This document shows positions 6,717-8,869 of a DNA stretch of 8,869 nt, one piece after another (the first letter of the stretch is position 1; each line of letters opens with the position of its first letter). The stretch comes from Natrialbaceae archaeon. Its GTDB lineage: Archaea; Halobacteriota; Halobacteria; Halobacteriales; Natrialbaceae. A program made the translations under genes and the position numbers. The stretch is from the NCBI GenBank assembly GCA_003552325.1, contig PUKM01000264.1, positions 1 through 8,869 of the forward strand, read 5' to 3'. Below the pieces are notes generated by a model. That model had not been told where the DNA came from. It did no database searches and was given only the letters and a program-made list of their open reading frames with translations.

Positions 6717-6724
6717 AAATAAAA
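6717..6724 (+). promoter_or_regulatory. TATA box of secE-spt5
   Basis: AAATAAAA, preceded by a purine-rich AAAGGGAAAGAC, is centred about 30 bases before the secE ATG at 6750. This gives a leaderless or very short-leader mRNA for the two-gene operon, and it is the best TATA match in the 144-base gap after the dehydratase. Confidence 0.55.
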
Positions 6725-6749
6725 GGCCATCGACTGTGAACACACAGAT

Positions 6750-6923
6750 ATGGACGTACCCTACGACCTCACCTCGTACGTTCGGGTGCTCAAAATGGCG
6801 ACCACCCCGACGCGCGATGAGTTCATTCAGGTGTCGAAAATCGCCGGGGCAGGGATCCTGCTGGTCGGCTTCATCGGGTTCCTGATCGGTGTGGTGATGA
6901 TGCCCCTTACCGGAGGCCTCTGA
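6750..6923 (+). CDS. secE: SecE / Sec61-gamma preprotein translocase subunit
   Basis: A 57-residue protein: MDVPYDLTSYVRVLKMATTP, then an amphipathic segment (TRDEFIQVSKIAG) and a single hydrophobic helix at about 31-51, ending MPLTGGL. Length, topology and the R-V-L-K-x-A-x-x-P-(T/S)-x-x-E-F core are those of archaeal SecE. Known: SecE clamps SecY in the membrane protein-conducting channel. The gene is too short for many ORF filters. Its stop overlaps the spt5 start (TGATG), a linkage seen in many archaea. A TATA box lies about 30 bases before the ATG. In several haloarchaea ftsZ1 precedes secE; here the upstream gene is the dehydratase. Confidence 0.93.
   Translation: MDVPYDLTSYVRVLKMATTPTRDEFIQVSKIAGAGILLVGFIGFLIGVVMMPLTGGL
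6912..6916 (+). promoter_or_regulatory. Shine-Dalgarno sequence for spt5 inside secE
   Basis: GGAGG lies six bases before the spt5 ATG at 6923, within the secE codons for Gly-Gly. It is one of the few clear ribosome-binding sites in the window and fits the second gene of an operon, where leaderless initiation is not available. Confidence 0.6.
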
Positions 6924-7360
6924 TGTCGATTTACGCGGTCAAAACGACGGCAAGCCAGGAACAGACCGTCGCCGACATGATCATCAACCGTGAAGAGCCG
7001 GACGTTCACGCTGCTCTGGCGCCTGACTCCCTCACCTCTTACGTGATGGTCGAAGCGGACGACCACAACATCATCGAACGGCTACTCGACGACATCCCCC
7101 ACGCCCGAACGGTTATTCCGGGTAAATCAGATATCTCTGAGGTCGAGCACTTCCTCTCGCCGAAGCCCGACGTCGAAGGGATCGCCGAGGGTGACATCGT
7201 CGAACTCATCGCCGGGCCGTTCAAAGGCGAGAAGGCACAGGTCCAGCGGATCGACGAAGGCAAAGATCAGGTCACCGTCGAACTGTACGAAGCGACGGTC
7301 CCGATTCCGGTCACGGTCAGAGGAGACCAGATTCGGGTCCTCGACAGCGACGAGCGGTAA
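6923..7360 (+). CDS. spt5: Transcription elongation factor Spt5 (NusG family)
   Basis: 145 residues. An NGN domain occupies about 1-80 (MSIYAVKTTASQEQTVADMI at the start, TSYVMVEAD at 38-46), followed by a KOW domain from about 86 (GIAEGDIVELIAGPFKGEKAQV, then VTVELYE) to the end. Known: archaeal Spt5 with Spt4 binds the RNA polymerase clamp, closes the DNA cleft and raises processivity; the KOW domain can contact the ribosome or termination factors. Length and domain order are normal. The ATG overlaps the secE stop by one base, so the two are co-transcribed and probably translationally coupled. It ends 33 bases from the convergent zinc-finger gene. Confidence 0.96.
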   Translation: MSIYAVKTTASQEQTVADMIINREEPDVHAALAPDSLTSYVMVEADDHNIIERLLDDIPHARTVIPGKSDISEVEHFLSPKPDVEGIAEGDIVELIAGPFKGEKAQVQRIDEGKDQVTVELYEATVPIPVTVRGDQIRVLDSDER

Positions 7361-7368
7361 AGAAAAAC
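7359..7368 (-). terminator. T-tract terminator of the zinc-finger gene
   Basis: On the minus strand a T-rich run (TTTTTCTTT) lies about 25-35 bases past the zinc-finger stop and reaches the end of spt5. This is a typical archaeal termination signal. The strand is assigned because the tract is T-rich only in this direction. Confidence 0.45.
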
Positions 7369-7393
7369 GCGGGTCGACGACTCCGAGAAGCCA

Positions 7394-7681
7394 CTACTTT
7401 TCGAGGGCGTCAGCGAGCACCTGTTTGTCGACTTCGGCATCGATATCCTCGAGGAGTGATTCACGCTCTCGAACCGCTGTCGCACCCGCGCCGTAGGCTC
7501 TGACGTATTCGGCGCGACTGTGTTCGCTAAAGACGTGCCGGATAGCCAGGTACCCATCGGGGACGATTGTGCCACAGACACCGCACTCGTGGCGTTCGTG
7601 GGCCTGTACTTGATGGGCAATCGCTGTCTCAGCGTCCTCGAAGGTTGCACCACAGTCTTCGATACCACATTCCCAGGCCAT
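7394..7681 (-). CDS. Small protein with two C2H2-type zinc fingers
   Basis: 95 residues with two evenly built motifs: C5-X4-C10-X12-H23-X4-H28 and C33-X2-C36-X12-H49-X4-H54. The C-terminal part (about 55-95) is a charged, probably helical region (ERESLLEDIDAEVDKQVLADALEK). Similar small zinc-finger proteins are common in haloarchaea and mostly uncharacterised; roles in nucleic-acid binding or protein contact are possible but not shown. It has no partner on its strand: it converges with spt5 and diverges from the ANL-like gene. A TATA-like element sits about 28 bases upstream of the ATG, suggesting leaderless transcription. Confidence 0.88.
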   Translation of the reverse strand: MAWECGIEDCGATFEDAETAIAHQVQAHERHECGVCGTIVPDGYLAIRHVFSEHSRAEYVRAYGAGATAVRERESLLEDIDAEVDKQVLADALEK

Positions 7682-7705
7682 TCACGTCGTGATACTCGGG
7701 GCGGG

Positions 7706-7714
7706 GGTTAAGGG
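7706..7714 (-). promoter_or_regulatory. TATA-like element of the zinc-finger gene
   Basis: CCCTTAACC on the minus strand is centred about 28 bases upstream of the ATG at 7681, preceded by an A-run (GAAAAACC). The spacing fits a leaderless transcript. Confidence 0.4.
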
Positions 7715-7822
7715 TTTTTCGGCAGTCTACAGAACGAACGACGGAGGGACACCTGAAAGCAAGGGAGAGACGTGTTAACCGGCGAACGGGTACTCTCTCA
7801 CTGACCCCCGCGGAAAGTGGCG

Positions 7823-7828
7823 CTTTTA
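7823..7828 (+). promoter_or_regulatory. TATA-like element of the ANL-like gene; sets the start codon
   Basis: CTTTTA lies about 27 bases before the ATG at 7853, the leaderless spacing. It also lies inside the alternative longer reading from 7817, so the start at 7853 is preferred. The remainder of the 7682-7852 divergent gap shows nothing else. Confidence 0.5.
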
Positions 7829-7852
7829 GGTGCGCACTCGAAAGAAACACGT

Positions 7853-8593
7853 ATGCAACCGTCGACCCTGGCGGCACTATTCGGGCGGGACAGTCGGTCC
7901 GAACGGCCTGCACTCGAGGACCAAAAGGGAAAACGCTTCGACGCCCACTGGCTTCGGACCTCCGCCTGGAAAGCGGGCAATTTCCTTCGACACACCGGCG
8001 TCCGTCGCGGCGTGACGGTCGGCATCAAGGGCGAGGGACCGCTGGCGCTGCTGGCCTGTTTCGGGGCCGGGTTGCTCGAGGGAACCGTTCGATTCGACCC
8101 CCCTCGACACCTCGATTCGTCGATTCGAACGCTCGTTGCCCCCGTTGACACGATCACGGAGTACGAATTGCGCCCGGAAACACAGGTGGTCGGCTACGGT
8201 GGGGCGCCGGATGATCCAGCAGTCCGACACCTCGAAGCCGGGCTGTGGAGTGAGAATCCGTCGTTTCCCCCACTGGATATCGATCCGGAGAGTCCGTTGC
8301 TCACCGATGGGACGGAGACGTACAGCCACGGCGAGGTCTGTGCGGCGGCCACCCAGTTGGTCGACACGTGGGAGTTACGCGAGGGCACGCGCGTCGGCCT
8401 GGGTGCGTCGCTTTCGGACCCACGAACCGTCATCGGTGGCGTGATTGCCCCCCTGTTCGCCGACGCCGTCATCGTCCTCTCGAGTGAGGCCCCCGTCGAT
8501 CGGCGGGTGGGGCTCGAGGATTCAGGGGACAGTCTGGATGGAACCTGTTCGCTCGAGGATGTCGACAGCGCACTCGAGACTGCTCCCGTGTAG
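7853..8593 (+). CDS. Haloarchaeal protein with two ANL-synthetase N-terminal-like segments, no catalytic motifs
   Basis: 246 residues from the ATG at 7853. Two stretches each resemble the N-terminal part of AMP-forming acyl-CoA synthetases (pattern PAL-x-D-G...Y-x-x-L...A-x-x-L-x-x-x-G-V-x-x-G-x-x-V). The first, about 18-85, includes RFDAHWLRTSAWKAGNFLR and GVRRGVTVGI; the second, about 147-212, includes LLTDGTETYSHGEV, LREGTRVGLG and PRTVIGGVIAPLF. Neither is followed by the TSGTTG-type P-loop, the ATP-binding Y-G-x-T-E motif or the C-terminal lysine domain, so synthetase activity is unlikely. I recall similar haloarchaeal proteins labelled acetyl-CoA synthetase; that label is probably misleading. 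Function unknown: a non-catalytic partner of a true synthetase is one possibility. No signal peptide or membrane helix. It converges with the next gene, 21 bases away. Confidence 0.75.
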   Translation: MQPSTLAALFGRDSRSERPALEDQKGKRFDAHWLRTSAWKAGNFLRHTGVRRGVTVGIKGEGPLALLACFGAGLLEGTVRFDPPRHLDSSIRTLVAPVDTITEYELRPETQVVGYGGAPDDPAVRHLEAGLWSENPSFPPLDIDPESPLLTDGTETYSHGEVCAAATQLVDTWELREGTRVGLGASLSDPRTVIGGVIAPLFADAVIVLSSEAPVDRRVGLEDSGDSLDGTCSLEDVDSALETAPV

Positions 8594-8614
8594 CGAGCCC
8601 ACACTGCGTGCCAA

Positions 8615-8869
8615 TTAGCCGTCGACTGGTGGGACGTACCGACCTGTGGGAGTCCGTTCCCGATCGAAGGCGGCGACGGCGAAAAAGATCGCCAGGAGAC
8701 TACATCCGGCCCCTGCGAGCGCGATGACGGTGCCTGCTGTGTCGCCGACGATGAGCCCACTCAGAAGTAACATCGGCGTGAGCGCGCCACAGGCGAGGCC
8801 AGCGATGAGGTGCGTTGCGCTGTGCATCCCCAGTGATCCACGAAGAAAGGCAACGAGCCCACCGTAGAT
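8615..8869 (-). CDS. Small membrane protein, 5' end beyond the window
   Basis: The frame ends at 8615 and stays open to the right edge, giving 84 residues. The visible part begins IYGGLVAFLRGSLGMHSATH, then has two hydrophobic helices (about 20-40 and 46-68) and a hydrophilic tail with RERTPTGRYVPPVDG. An internal Met (ATG at 8827) could be a start for a 70-residue protein, but the in-frame residues before it (GGLVAFLRGSL) look coding and no TATA box can be judged there, so I treat the gene as partial. No family is recognised with confidence. Confidence 0.65.
   Translation of the reverse strand: MYGGLVAFLRGSLGMHSATHLIAGLACGALTPMLLLSGLIVGDTAGTVIALAGAGCSLLAIFFAVAAFDRERTPTGRYVPPVDG

Noticed and set aside
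7817..7852. Longer ANL-like protein starting at ATG 7817
   Set aside because: The extra codons span the likely TATA element, and the ATG at 7853 lies at leaderless distance from it.
1..8869. CRISPR array, insertion sequence, toxin-antitoxin or defence cassette
   Set aside because: No regularly spaced repeats, transposase or terminal inverted repeats, or recognisable defence or toxin genes were found on either strand.

Overview
The window looks like the chromosome of a haloarchaeon, probably one of the Natrialbales (Natrinema, Haloterrigena or Natronorubrum type). The evidence is high GC, strongly acidic predicted proteins, archaeal-type translation and secretion genes (L15e, SecE/Sec61-gamma, Spt5), TATA-like boxes about 27-32 bases upstream of several start codons (leaderless or short-leader transcripts), near-absence of CTAG and many CTCGAG hexamers. 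I saw no insertion sequence, CRISPR array, tRNA or rRNA.

Layout. 1-1949 (minus): a GH15 glucoamylase-type gene cut by the left edge. 1950-2282: a 333-base gap with a palindrome at the GH15 promoter and two hairpins, one between near-identical direct repeats. 2283-2870 (minus): ribosomal protein L15e, preceded by a strong-looking promoter and a leader of about 100 bases that can form competing stems. 3121-3549 (minus): a four-helix DoxX-type membrane protein. 3675-5213 (minus) and 5367-6605 (plus): a divergent pair, an aldehyde dehydrogenase and an enolase-superfamily sugar-acid dehydratase (gluconate or xylonate type). The dehydratase promoter carries a near-match to the published haloarchaeal TrmB site. 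6750-7360 (plus): overlapping secE-spt5. 7394-7681 (minus): a small protein with two C2H2-type fingers. 7853-8593 (plus): a protein resembling two tandem copies of the N-terminal part of AMP-forming acyl-CoA synthetases without their catalytic motifs. 8615-8869 (minus): the C-terminal part of a small membrane protein that runs off the right edge.

Functionally, GH15, the dehydratase and the aldehyde dehydrogenase could act in one carbon route: glucose release from alpha-glucans, oxidation to gluconate, dehydration to 2-keto-3-deoxygluconate (semi-phosphorylative Entner-Doudoroff pathway), and oxidation of a sugar-derived aldehyde. This is inference. L15e, SecE and Spt5 are core information-processing genes interleaved with it. 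No complete new system is evident. The points most worth following are the L15e leader, the ANL-like duplicated protein, and the operator-like sites at the GH15 and dehydratase promoters.
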